Below are positions 23,588 through 32,518 of a stretch of 64,000 nucleotides of DNA, one piece after another (the stretch's first letter is position 1; each line of letters begins with the position of its first letter). The DNA comes from Chloroflexota bacterium (GTDB lineage: Bacteria > Chloroflexota > Anaerolineae > Anaerolineales > Villigracilaceae). Where the stretch lies: contig JACRLB010000016.1 in NCBI GenBank assembly GCA_016235445.1, positions 35,770 through 99,769 of the forward strand. Reading direction: 5' to 3'. Both the position numbers and the translations under genes were made by a program. Under the pieces are notes generated by a model. The model was not told the origin of the DNA. It saw nothing but the letters and a program-made list of their open reading frames with translations, and searched no databases.

Positions 23588-26101
23588 ATGTTGAAACGAA
23601 GCTACCGCAAAATTTTAATATTCTTCTTTTTATTTATAATATTATGTGTGAACAGTATAGAAATAGAAGCTGTTAATGCTAGTACAATTACTAAGAAAGA
23701 TCAGGTCTTTTTACAAGAAACATCGCTTTCTTCTTGCTCGAATTTGGATGTGATTTTCATTGTGGATCAATCAGACAGTATGAGCCGTAATGACCCAACT
23801 GAGAACAGAAAAAATGCCGTCATAGGCATGATTGATTTACTGGTGGATTTGGCAATGAATCAATGTCCCGACAGCCACCACCGTGTTGGAGTCATTTCCT
23901 TTGGAGCCAAAGAAAACTCGCGAGTTGACATTGAAATGTACGATATAGATCCCGTGACAGCATCAGACGCGCGCCGGATACGGGAGGACCTAAGGCCTAG
24001 GGTCATGGCTGATAACCTTGGAACAACCTACCCGGAATCCGCTTTTATTGCAGCTGAAAAAATGTTCCGCCAAAATGAATTGGGAGACCCGGAGCCGCGC
24101 AAACGGGTTGTCATATTTATTACAGACGGCCTGCCATGTTCCCCACTTCAGTGCGAAGGCGCTGATTACAATGCCACAACCGGGTCGCTTGTTTCTTTGA
24201 TAAACGACCACTTCGATTTTTCGGATGATTTAAGGGAACGGGAGAATTGTTTATCAGATGTTCGAGCTAGGCATCCTGACGCTCCAATCCCCGCCGATGA
24301 AGCGACCGCCTGCCTTGAAAGTTACCCAGTGTCGGCGGAATCGTATACCAAAAGCACTTATATATTCACACTCCTACTCCACAATAGTGATGAGGATTAT
24401 GTGCCAACGGCTGTGAGGCAATTGGAGGCTGTGTCGCAGGAGCATGGCGGTTCACTAAGTAAAAATCAACGCTATAACCAGATTCCAACTACTTTACGCG
24501 AGATCCTTTCCCAGTTGGTGGGTGTGCGCCCAAGTTTACTAAGGGGTCCCAACTTTGCAGTAAATCCTTACTTGAATAAAATGATCGTCACCGCTTATAA
24601 ACAAAGCGCTGATGTTCAGTTTACGCTTTCTTATACCGATGCTGGCGGGACGACACACACCATTCAGGGTGGGCAAACCACTGGCGGGTTTACTCTTGAT
24701 CCGGATAATGGTTACTACGTATTTGAGGCAAACGAAAAATATACAATTCTTAATCCCTATCCGGGCATCTGGAATATGTCAACAAGCAACCCATCCGGTT
24801 TGGATGTGTATTATGAGCCAATCGAGGCGAGTATTCAAACCGACCTCTTCACTGAAATCCCTCAATATGATCGCCCCCCATTTTATAACGAATCAGATCC
24901 TTTCTACCTAAAATTCAAACTTACTGATAGTGCCAATAATAGGGCGGTTGTTCTGCAATCTGATAAGGAAATATTCAAGATTGATGTTCGAGCCAAGGTA
25001 ACCGACCCTGACGGCCATGCGGTTGACTATTCATTATTGTGGAATCCGGATTCGCAGAGCTTTCGCGCCGAACAACCGTTACAAGTTCCCTTAGCCGGCG
25101 CTTACAAATTGTCAATTGTGGGCTCCACACTCACACACGAAGGTGAACCGGTGATAGAGACTGCAAATGAGAACCAAGTATTTGATAAGACTACTGCATT
25201 ATTTAGTGTAGATACTGAATTTACAGGCTTGGATGTCATCCCCATCGAATTTATCCCTGTTTCACCGGAAGCAGACATGCCTACCTGCTGTATTCATGCG
25301 ACCATTGCCGGCGGTTGGCCGTTAAAGACGTTGAGTATGCCGATCCGGGTAAGAGTTACGGATGAAAATGGTGACCCATTCAACGATCTTGACGCTGTTT
25401 TTGTTGATCCGGAAAACGCAATTACCGCGCAGTTAACATATCTGCCTGAAGCCAGAGAGGGTGAAACGCCAGAAGTTGAAGAAATAGGAACTATCATTCT
25501 TATGCCTGATCCAACTGCGCCGGGAGAGTTCGTCGGCGAGTTTTCAAATTCGGAGTATGAAGGTGTGCATGTCTTGACCTTAACTGTTCCGGCAGACAAA
25601 CTGGAGCAAGGTTACTGGCCCTATAACAACGAAACCAAAACAGATTTTACCCGCGCCGATTGCCTTCTGTGCCGCGCCGGGATGTATTACGGAATGTTGG
25701 GCGCATTCATTGCTTTCATTGTAGTGTCCGTTGTGTATAACATTGCGATTCGTACAAATAAAATATCAGGAAACCTTGTTTTTACGGACGGAGCGACTGA
25801 AATCCACACATTCGGATTATACAGCGGCACAAACACGCGAAGAATCAAGAAACGCGAGTTGGACTTATACCCGCAATTGATGTTGAAAAGCATGAAGGCA
25901 AGAAATGCCGGCAAGAAGCGTCGGCCAACAGCAAAACAAGATGATACCTTCGACACGCTTTTTTCCGAAGACCAGCAAGGCATTGAGATCGAATGTGTTT
26001 CGACCAGCGGACGCGCGTTTACTGTCGCATTACACCCCAAAACGCCTAGCATTTACAGCGAAGACACCTTCGCCCAAATGGTTTACGAACCGACGGAATA
26101 A
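23588..26101 (+). CDS. Membrane-anchored von Willebrand A domain protein
   Basis: The 837-residue protein has an N-terminal signal/anchor ('KILIFFFLFIILCVNSIEIEA'). The VWA domain follows (about 53-250) with an intact metal-binding MIDAS: 'DQSDSMS' (Asp60, DxSxS), a Thr in 'LGTTYPESAF' and 'FITDG'. A long beta-rich outer region comes next, then one membrane helix near residues 700-722 ('MLGAFIAFIVVSVVYNIAI') and a ~115-residue cytoplasmic tail with a basic segment. So ligand binding happens outside and signalling or anchoring inside. I chose the third ATG because AGGAGG lies 6 bases before it. It is the first gene of the long plus-strand array, 26 bases before the tubulin-like gene. VWA proteins accompany FtsZ-like genes in predicted membrane-remodelling systems. 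Confidence 0.85.
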   Translation: MLKRSYRKILIFFFLFIILCVNSIEIEAVNASTITKKDQVFLQETSLSSCSNLDVIFIVDQSDSMSRNDPTENRKNAVIGMIDLLVDLAMNQCPDSHHRVGVISFGAKENSRVDIEMYDIDPVTASDARRIREDLRPRVMADNLGTTYPESAFIAAEKMFRQNELGDPEPRKRVVIFITDGLPCSPLQCEGADYNATTGSLVSLINDHFDFSDDLRERENCLSDVRARHPDAPIPADEATACLESYPVSAESYTKSTYIFTLLLHNSDEDYVPTAVRQLEAVSQEHGGSLSKNQRYNQIPTTLREILSQLVGVRPSLLRGPNFAVNPYLNKMIVTAYKQSADVQFTLSYTDAGGTTHTIQGGQTTGGFTLDPDNGYYVFEANEKYTILNPYPGIWNMSTSNPSGLDVYYEPIEASIQTDLFTEIPQYDRPPFYNESDPFYLKFKLTDSANNRAVVLQSDKEIFKIDVRAKVTDPDGHAVDYSLLWNPDSQSFRAEQPLQVPLAGAYKLSIVGSTLTHEGEPVIETANENQVFDKTTALFSVDTEFTGLDVIPIEFIPVSPEADMPTCCIHATIAGGWPLKTLSMPIRVRVTDENGDPFNDLDAVFVDPENAITAQLTYLPEAREGETPEVEEIGTIILMPDPTAPGEFVGEFSNSEYEGVHVLTLTVPADKLEQGYWPYNNETKTDFTRADCLLCRAGMYYGMLGAFIAFIVVSVVYNIAIRTNKISGNLVFTDGATEIHTFGLYSGTNTRRIKKRELDLYPQLMLKSMKARNAGKKRRPTAKQDDTFDTLFSEDQQGIEIECVSTSGRAFTVALHPKTPSIYSEDTFAQMVYEPTE

Positions 26102-26127
26102 CTCTATCCAATGATAAGGAGATAAAA

Positions 26128-29100
26128 ATGACTCGTCCAGCAATAGTTATCGGATTGGGAGGAACCGGTCAGTGGATATTGACCTTCCTTAAGAAAGAGC
26201 TTTTGGAAATTGGTAACGGGAGTATGCCGCCTGGCGTGAAATTGCTGTCCTTTGATACCACGAGCCGCACAACCGCAGAAACCGGGCAGACAGGAAGAAA
26301 AAACAAAGATGAGGATATAAGCGCTGGGGCGGTGCGTCTGATCGAAGGCAAAGAATTCATCCCCATCGGGGATAACATCGGTGCGTTGGTGAGTGAAATT
26401 GCAGCGGGCAAATATCCTCATTTGCAGTGGTTCCCAGCCAAATCACTCCTATCCAAACTGCCCCCGGCGGCTTTCAATACAAAAGAAGGAAGCGGCCAGA
26501 TTCGCCATATGGGTCGCATTTCGATCTTCCGTGATCTCGCCGCCATTCAACGTTCTGAGGTTCTATCTCGTATTCGGGCCGCCATGCAGGATTTGCAAGG
26601 CCAAGTTTCAAGAAGCCAGCAACTTGAAATCTTTATTGTTGGTTCATTGGCTGGCGGTACTGGCGCTGGAATGTTAGTTGATATGGCATTATTGGTTCGT
26701 GCGCAAGCCGCAAAAATGGTCAGTGAAAATCATGTTGTTCGAGGTTTTTTTGTTTTACCGCGCGCTTTCACCTCAGGTGGCCTAGGCGAAGACCGGGACA
26801 TGCTTGCCCGTTCCTTCGCAACGTGGCGCGAACTTGACCGCTTCATGATCGTTAGCGAACGATTTGGTTTGAGGCAGATCAATTACCATGAGACAAACCA
26901 GGATTTGCGCTTGCGTCTCGACCGGCGCGCTTATGATGTCAGTTACATGGTTGATCCTGCGCGGCAAACAGTAAATTCCCTCGATAATATTCGGGCGGAA
27001 GAAGGGCTCTTTCCGGGGCTGGCGCACGTCATGTCTGCAATTTTAGATGACCAGGCAGGCAAGGCTTATACTGAATTCATCACCACGAACTTGGCCGGCA
27101 AACTTGCGCAACTTCCCCGCCGCCCATATCATTCAACCGTCGGCTCTTATACGCTGAAGGTGCCGGTATATTACGCGGAAGCGAAATTTTCCCACCAGCT
27201 TGCTCTGGATGTGCTTAACCAGTTCCTGGCTCCTGAAATCAACAACAACGGCCGGGTGATCGGTGTTTCCGAGGTTCGTAACCGGGAGGTCCCGCAAGGG
27301 CAAGTTGGGGTTCAATCCGCTCTTAAATTCATGTATGCAAGTACATTGAGCGTAAGCGGCAATGAAATTTCCAATACGATGTTTCTGCCATTGGTGGCGG
27401 ATGTGCGGGAAAAGGAAATGCTGCGCAATAATGCGATGGTACAGCAAATCGCCCGCGGCGGCCTTACCCTGAGCAACAATCGCTTCCTGACCGCCCTGAC
27501 AAATATCAGCCAGGACGAAGAGGGGAAACTCATCATGCGAGACATCCAGGATGAGTTGAATCATCCGATTTGGCGTGATGTTCCGCCTCCTCGGATGGCT
27601 GGAGATACCCCGGATGCTGCCTTTTCGCGCATTAAAAGCAAGGTTCCGGTTGTCCGGCAAGAACATTACGGACTTGATACAGCCAGCGGCGAACGATTGC
27701 GCGGAAAATACGGGAAAGCGCTCGATCAGGCAAAGCAGGCGCAGGTTGCCCGCTTTCGCAAGTTATTGTTTGCGTGGACCTTGCACACGCTCAACGGCGA
27801 TTCGCCGGATGCGCGCATCGCGCGCGGAGGCAAGATTGGATACGTTCGTGCCTTCTATGTAGGCTTGCTCGAGAACTTCGACTATTTTATTAAATTCCTA
27901 AACTCGATCAACCAGGTTCGCAATGAAGATCTTCGGCTCTCCGCGCGCACCCGACAGGCGGCAGATTCCACTTTGAAAGAATACGACCGCTTGCGCGGGA
28001 AGAAATGCTGGCTGCCTTTTTGGGACGATTTTACGCACCCCGACGCTCATCGCGCGGCGCGGAATTACTTGATGGCTGAACAAAGGGATATTGACGTTCG
28101 CAAGGACGATATATTGCTCAGCGTTCTCGCGGAAACCACCCTGGAAATGCGGGCAATCGCGGAAAAAAGCCTGAACGACATACAAAATTGGATCGAACAC
28201 CTAGCAAAGGGCGAACCAAACACTGAAATCAATGGATTGTATCCCGAGATGGTGGATTCTCTTGCAAGCGTAAATGTGAACCATGAAATAGATAAACGCA
28301 TGATGAAAATCAGCCAGTTGGTTGGCGAACATGAGTATAAGACAGACGAAACCTACGTTACCGAGGCGTTAAGCCGTTTGAAGTGGGAAGTGAAGGATGC
28401 ATCAGACGGCTTGCAGTTCTCTTGCGGCATAGAATTTCCTTCAGAGGATCCGAATTCGCCGCCCGATTTTACGCCCTTCCGTCGCGAAGGAGACAGCCCG
28501 GCAAAGAACAATCTTGAATTGATCTTGAGGTTGGCTCAAAGGCCGTTTAAAGCGATCTATAGAGAACGTCCCCTGGCAAAAGAGGTCATGAAAATCTACC
28601 CAACCGGGATCAAACTGGCGGAGTCCGTGGATAAATTAGCCGAACCATTGTACATGCCCGCCAATTCAGTGCATGGTCCAGAGGTGGTTGCCTGCTTCAT
28701 TCGTGTTCATTCCAACGTTGATGAAGAGACCACAAAATACTTTGGCGAATTTGAAAAGGAGATGAAACAGCGCAATACCCATATAAAAGGAGCGAGTCTT
28801 ACGCTGGTGGAATCCGAGGATCATCACAAGATGACCATCGTGCGTTCGGATGATTTGATTCCAAGCGAGGATTTTCAGATGTGGGATGCGTGTCGCGATG
28901 CGTATATACGGCAGGTGACAGACCCGCATCGCGGTATTCCCGCGGCGGAATTGCACATTTTCCCGGCAGAGATTCATGCCTGTTCCTATGAAGCAGAGAT
29001 TCCTCATCTTTTAGGCAAGAATTACCGGACCCTGCACCCAGAGGTCGTTGCTCTGCTGGAGGACAAGGAACGCTTTGAGATGTTCCTACACGCCTATGCG

Positions 29101-29574
29101 CTTGGATTCATCAAGTTGGCTGACGATGGTGGGATTTCCTATTGGGCGTACCAACTTCCCGGCGACAAGGAACCACTTTATCTCAGCATTCCCAATAGGT
29201 CGTTGCAAGGCGCGACCCGTGAGGATATTTTTCAGGTCATTCATAATTTTGTGATGGAAGGTGTTGATCAGAGACCAGGAATGAACCTTCAGCGGTACGT
29301 TGATTGGGACAAATTGCTGGATGCAATCCTGAAAACCCAGCGCGATATTATCAAGGACAAGGGTAAGACTGAGGTTGTTAATTTGTATCGAATGCAACTC
29401 GAAGACCCGAAAGGGCTGGTCGAAACGATCCTTGCCGATGTAGCCAATCGCCGCGCCATGATCAGCGATGATGTTCTGCGAAAATCCGTCGGAAAGGAAC
29501 ATGAGGATCTTGCGGATGTCGCGAAGGTCGTGTACTTGAAAGCGGTTCAATCCGTCGAGAATATCTCTTCATAG
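26128..29574 (+). CDS. Tubulin/FtsZ-like protein (large prokaryotic tubulin-like family)
   Basis: The 1148-residue protein starts 'PAIVIGLGGTGQWILTFLKKEL' (nucleotide-binding start of the Rossmann-like GTPase domain). At residues 172-182 it has 'GSLAGGTGAGM', the glycine-rich tubulin signature (GGGTG-S/T-G type in FtsZ) that binds GTP phosphates. This matches the Tubulin_2-type proteins, which are far longer than FtsZ (~380) and carry a large extra C-terminal region, here about 700 residues of mostly helical sequence without recognisable domains. In the family GTP-driven assembly near the membrane is predicted but not shown here. No membrane helix is visible. The start has AAGGAG. The gene to the right encodes an apparent degenerate paralogue. 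Confidence 0.85.
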   Translation: MTRPAIVIGLGGTGQWILTFLKKELLEIGNGSMPPGVKLLSFDTTSRTTAETGQTGRKNKDEDISAGAVRLIEGKEFIPIGDNIGALVSEIAAGKYPHLQWFPAKSLLSKLPPAAFNTKEGSGQIRHMGRISIFRDLAAIQRSEVLSRIRAAMQDLQGQVSRSQQLEIFIVGSLAGGTGAGMLVDMALLVRAQAAKMVSENHVVRGFFVLPRAFTSGGLGEDRDMLARSFATWRELDRFMIVSERFGLRQINYHETNQDLRLRLDRRAYDVSYMVDPARQTVNSLDNIRAEEGLFPGLAHVMSAILDDQAGKAYTEFITTNLAGKLAQLPRRPYHSTVGSYTLKVPVYYAEAKFSHQLALDVLNQFLAPEINNNGRVIGVSEVRNREVPQGQVGVQSALKFMYASTLSVSGNEISNTMFLPLVADVREKEMLRNNAMVQQIARGGLTLSNNRFLTALTNISQDEEGKLIMRDIQDELNHPIWRDVPPPRMAGDTPDAAFSRIKSKVPVVRQEHYGLDTASGERLRGKYGKALDQAKQAQVARFRKLLFAWTLHTLNGDSPDARIARGGKIGYVRAFYVGLLENFDYFIKFLNSINQVRNEDLRLSARTRQAADSTLKEYDRLRGKKCWLPFWDDFTHPDAHRAARNYLMAEQRDIDVRKDDILLSVLAETTLEMRAIAEKSLNDIQNWIEHLAKGEPNTEINGLYPEMVDSLASVNVNHEIDKRMMKISQLVGEHEYKTDETYVTEALSRLKWEVKDASDGLQFSCGIEFPSEDPNSPPDFTPFRREGDSPAKNNLELILRLAQRPFKAIYRERPLAKEVMKIYPTGIKLAESVDKLAEPLYMPANSVHGPEVVACFIRVHSNVDEETTKYFGEFEKEMKQRNTHIKGASLTLVESEDHHKMTIVRSDDLIPSEDFQMWDACRDAYIRQVTDPHRGIPAAELHIFPAEIHACSYEAEIPHLLGKNYRTLHPEVVALLEDKERFEMFLHAYALGFIKLADDGGISYWAYQLPGDKEPLYLSIPNRSLQGATREDIFQVIHNFVMEGVDQRPGMNLQRYVDWDKLLDAILKTQRDIIKDKGKTEVVNLYRMQLEDPKGLVETILADVANRRAMISDDVLRKSVGKEHEDLADVAKVVYLKAVQSVENISS

Positions 29575-29586
29575 CTGAAACAGAAT

Positions 29587-29636
29587 CCCCTTCGTAAGGC
29601 GGCACCGCATATTATTTGCGCCGCCTTACGAAGGGG
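29587..29636 (+). promoter_or_regulatory. Hairpin masking the Shine-Dalgarno of the second tubulin-like gene
   Basis: A perfect 17-bp stem (ccccttcgtaaggcggc at 29587-29603 and its complement at 29620-29636) with a 16-base loop. The last six bases of the right arm (aagggg) are the Shine-Dalgarno of the gene starting at 29642. There is no T-tract, so a terminator is less likely than a translation-limiting or mRNA-processing hairpin. Confidence 0.7.
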
Positions 29637-29641
29637 AAAAC

Positions 29642-32506
29642 ATGGTGGTTACGATGCCGTTGCGCGATATATTATCGTATGGAGGAAAGCGCACCAATCC
29701 TTTTGAATCCTGGCAGAGCGCTCCAAAGATAAAGCCGATCATTTCCGGCAGGATGCGAGAGGCAATATTGGATTCTTTCCCTTTTCGCGAAAATCGGGAT
29801 GCTAAATCATATCCAGCTGCGCTTATCATTGCTCTGGGAGAGACAGGGGAGAAAACATTAAGATTGATATCCGGGAAGATTGCCCAAAGCAACGTGCCCG
29901 GTGAGCCCAACCTTCGCGGTTTGCTGATCAAGGAAGCTCCCTCTTCGCTAACATCTGAAGAATGGTCCATCCGGGTACTTGAACTTCAAAGCCCCTCCAC
30001 ATTGATCATTCCAAAGGTGGCGCTAAATGCGAAGCGCTTTAGCGCCGTTGCCCTGTTTCAACAGGTATTGAATTACAGGAGATACCAGGAATGGCTGAAG
30101 GAAAGCCTGCTGGACTTGGGAAATGGAACGCAGGTTTTTTTTGTAGGATGTCTTGATGAGCCGGTCAGTGGAATTTTGGGAGAATTGCTTCAGATCCTTC
30201 GAAATTTCCCGGAATACATGGGGAAACCAGGCTTATTGTCACATGTTGTAGCTTTATTGTCGTTGCAATCGTCGTCCGTGAACAGCCTACCAAAGCAGGA
30301 AGTGTTTGCCGCATACCGTGAAATCGGGCGATTTACCTTCCCCGGCCCCCATCGTATGAACTTTTCTTATGGGGGGAAACAAGTTGTTTTTTCCGCCCTA
30401 TTAGATGGGTTGTTTATTCTTGAAGATTCCTTCGATAAGAAACCTGCATCTGAAGAAACTGCTGAACAAATCCTGGCGGATTCCTTGTTTACCCTGATAC
30501 ATCCATCAGCTCAAAAGATATGGGAGAACCTGAACGTGGATATGGCTGCGTCCGGGCGGATCCGACATGATTACCACCAAACGGTTGTTCACAGCGCTGG
30601 TATTGCGACATTACACGTTCCGATAAGTCCGATTAAACGGTATCTCGCGGCAAGACTCGCTACTGCAGCGATTATCGGGGAGCGCACGAATGTTGACGAA
30701 GGTATTGTGTCTTTGAAGAAAACCACCAACGGCGGGAATCCGCAAATAACGGCCCGGCGCTTATTAACTGATGGACCCTACGTTCACCCGGTATTTTATT
30801 GGATACTGGATGCATCATCCCCCGCGTATTTTGATATTGTCCCAAACCTTGACCAGGAATTTGTCGCGGCGTTTCAATCTCAAATTTCACATAGCCTTGT
30901 CCGCGCTTTGAATCAAATCCCTGCCGATATTTCGCATTTGTGCTCATCTCTTGAATGGTTGGAGAATCACCTTGCGCATTGCATGAATTGGTTTCACGCC
31001 AGTAAGCCCCAGAATGCAAATGCACCGGAACGCTTTGCATGCCAGTACGCCCTCACAAAATGGCATGATAATGTCCAGGATGTATCGAAAGACCTTCATG
31101 CATGGATGCAATTGTTATTTCCGTCCCCGGCGGGCGAGAGTTCGCTGCGGGAAGCTCCAGTTGTTGCGGATTGGAGGGAACTAGTCAATCCATCTGACTG
31201 GAAGAAGGACCGCGGAAACGACATTGTGCAAGCCAAAAATTTATCTTCTGCCCTGAATTCATACCGGAAGGACGCGGAAAAACTCCTGAAAGCGGGAGTC
31301 AAGGATCGGATTTGTAGATCTGTCGCAGTGGATTCGAGCGAAGATGTCAACGAAATGGAATCGTTTTATACAGAATCCATCCGCCCCGAACTTTCGCGCT
31401 TCATGAATGATTCTAAATCGTTGTTCCTGCGCATTCGAGACAGGCTTGAATGGTGGATTCGAATGATCCCGGATGGCAATCCCCAACTTTATCTTGTCTG
31501 TTGGCCCGCCGAAGCATATCTCGGACCCGAACCACCCACCGAATACTGCTTCAAGGTGGACCAAGCCGCGAATTTTGTTGACGCCGTTTATGCGCTGGCT
31601 TTTTCCCAAACCAAGGGAATCGAGTCAGAACTGACCGGCGCTTGGTTTCGCCGCCGTGTTAATCTTTTTGTTGATTTTTTACGCCGAGCGGGCGACGCTT
31701 ATATTCGCTACGATCAAAACCTCGCCAGTTTAATAAATAATTCTGCATCGAGGCGGTCATATTTGATTTCGCGCGATCAGACTGTGAACCGCGATTTGGT
31801 TCCGTTTGTCTTTTCCGAGACCCCCCGCTCCGAAATTAATGAATTGGATCAAGGGGAGCCTTCGCGCGTTACCGCCGTTTCGTTCAGGTTGAATGTCCCG
31901 TTCGATACTGTCATGTTTTTTCAAGATATCCGCCATGACTATGTTGATAAATCGCCGGAGAAATTGCATTTATATCCGCAGGAACAAACCGCCGTCAATT
32001 ATGAAAAACGGATATGGAAACTGGATCGGACCAGGGTCCTGCTTTCGCCGGATTTTATCAGTATGCTTGCAGACCAATCGCTTGTGACCATTTTTTGCCA
32101 GGGACTCATCAATAATATTATCAGCCCGGTTCAGGATAAAACTGGGAGAAATTTGTTGTGGGCTGTAACTTCTCTGGAAAATTTTCCGGTACTTGAACTT
32201 GCCCCCGTTGCCGGCGACGGCTTGCTGATCGCCTTCAAGCGTTTCGTCCTTGACCTGCCAAGCGAAACAGATATCACCCAAAATCCTCATGAGCATTTTC
32301 ACCCTTCCAGGCGCATGCAATATCTGAATTTGGTAAGAAATTACGCCAAAGAAAACGCCGCAAGCCCTGAAGCGCATAACTACCGCGATAAGATAAAGGA
32401 TGAGTTTCAGTATTGGAAAAAGCGAGGAGAACAGAACGATTTAGCCCGGTCGTTTTACGTGATCCTGCAATGCGAATTGGACGAACCCATCTGGAAAGAT
32501 TGGTAA
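29642..32506 (+). CDS. Degenerate tubulin-like paralogue
   Basis: The 954-residue protein follows the architecture of its left neighbour. 'YPAALIIALGETGEKTLRLI' (58-77) matches the neighbour's nucleotide-binding start. 'VFFVGCLDEPVSGILGELLQIL' stands at the place of 'IFIVGSLAGGTGAGMLVDMALL', and 'FAAYREIGRF' aligns with 'FATWRELDRF'. The GGTGAG signature is replaced by LDEPVSG (171-177) and the first glycines are reduced, so GTP binding is probably lost. By analogy with non-hydrolysing partners in other polymer systems it may cap or template the active protein. It has no membrane helix or other domain I recognise. I read this as duplication and decay within the locus; the alignment is by eye. 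Confidence 0.7.
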   Translation: MVVTMPLRDILSYGGKRTNPFESWQSAPKIKPIISGRMREAILDSFPFRENRDAKSYPAALIIALGETGEKTLRLISGKIAQSNVPGEPNLRGLLIKEAPSSLTSEEWSIRVLELQSPSTLIIPKVALNAKRFSAVALFQQVLNYRRYQEWLKESLLDLGNGTQVFFVGCLDEPVSGILGELLQILRNFPEYMGKPGLLSHVVALLSLQSSSVNSLPKQEVFAAYREIGRFTFPGPHRMNFSYGGKQVVFSALLDGLFILEDSFDKKPASEETAEQILADSLFTLIHPSAQKIWENLNVDMAASGRIRHDYHQTVVHSAGIATLHVPISPIKRYLAARLATAAIIGERTNVDEGIVSLKKTTNGGNPQITARRLLTDGPYVHPVFYWILDASSPAYFDIVPNLDQEFVAAFQSQISHSLVRALNQIPADISHLCSSLEWLENHLAHCMNWFHASKPQNANAPERFACQYALTKWHDNVQDVSKDLHAWMQLLFPSPAGESSLREAPVVADWRELVNPSDWKKDRGNDIVQAKNLSSALNSYRKDAEKLLKAGVKDRICRSVAVDSSEDVNEMESFYTESIRPELSRFMNDSKSLFLRIRDRLEWWIRMIPDGNPQLYLVCWPAEAYLGPEPPTEYCFKVDQAANFVDAVYALAFSQTKGIESELTGAWFRRRVNLFVDFLRRAGDAYIRYDQNLASLINNSASRRSYLISRDQTVNRDLVPFVFSETPRSEINELDQGEPSRVTAVSFRLNVPFDTVMFFQDIRHDYVDKSPEKLHLYPQEQTAVNYEKRIWKLDRTRVLLSPDFISMLADQSLVTIFCQGLINNIISPVQDKTGRNLLWAVTSLENFPVLELAPVAGDGLLIAFKRFVLDLPSETDITQNPHEHFHPSRRMQYLNLVRNYAKENAASPEAHNYRDKIKDEFQYWKKRGEQNDLARSFYVILQCELDEPIWKDW

Positions 32507-32518
32507 GGAAGGATATTC

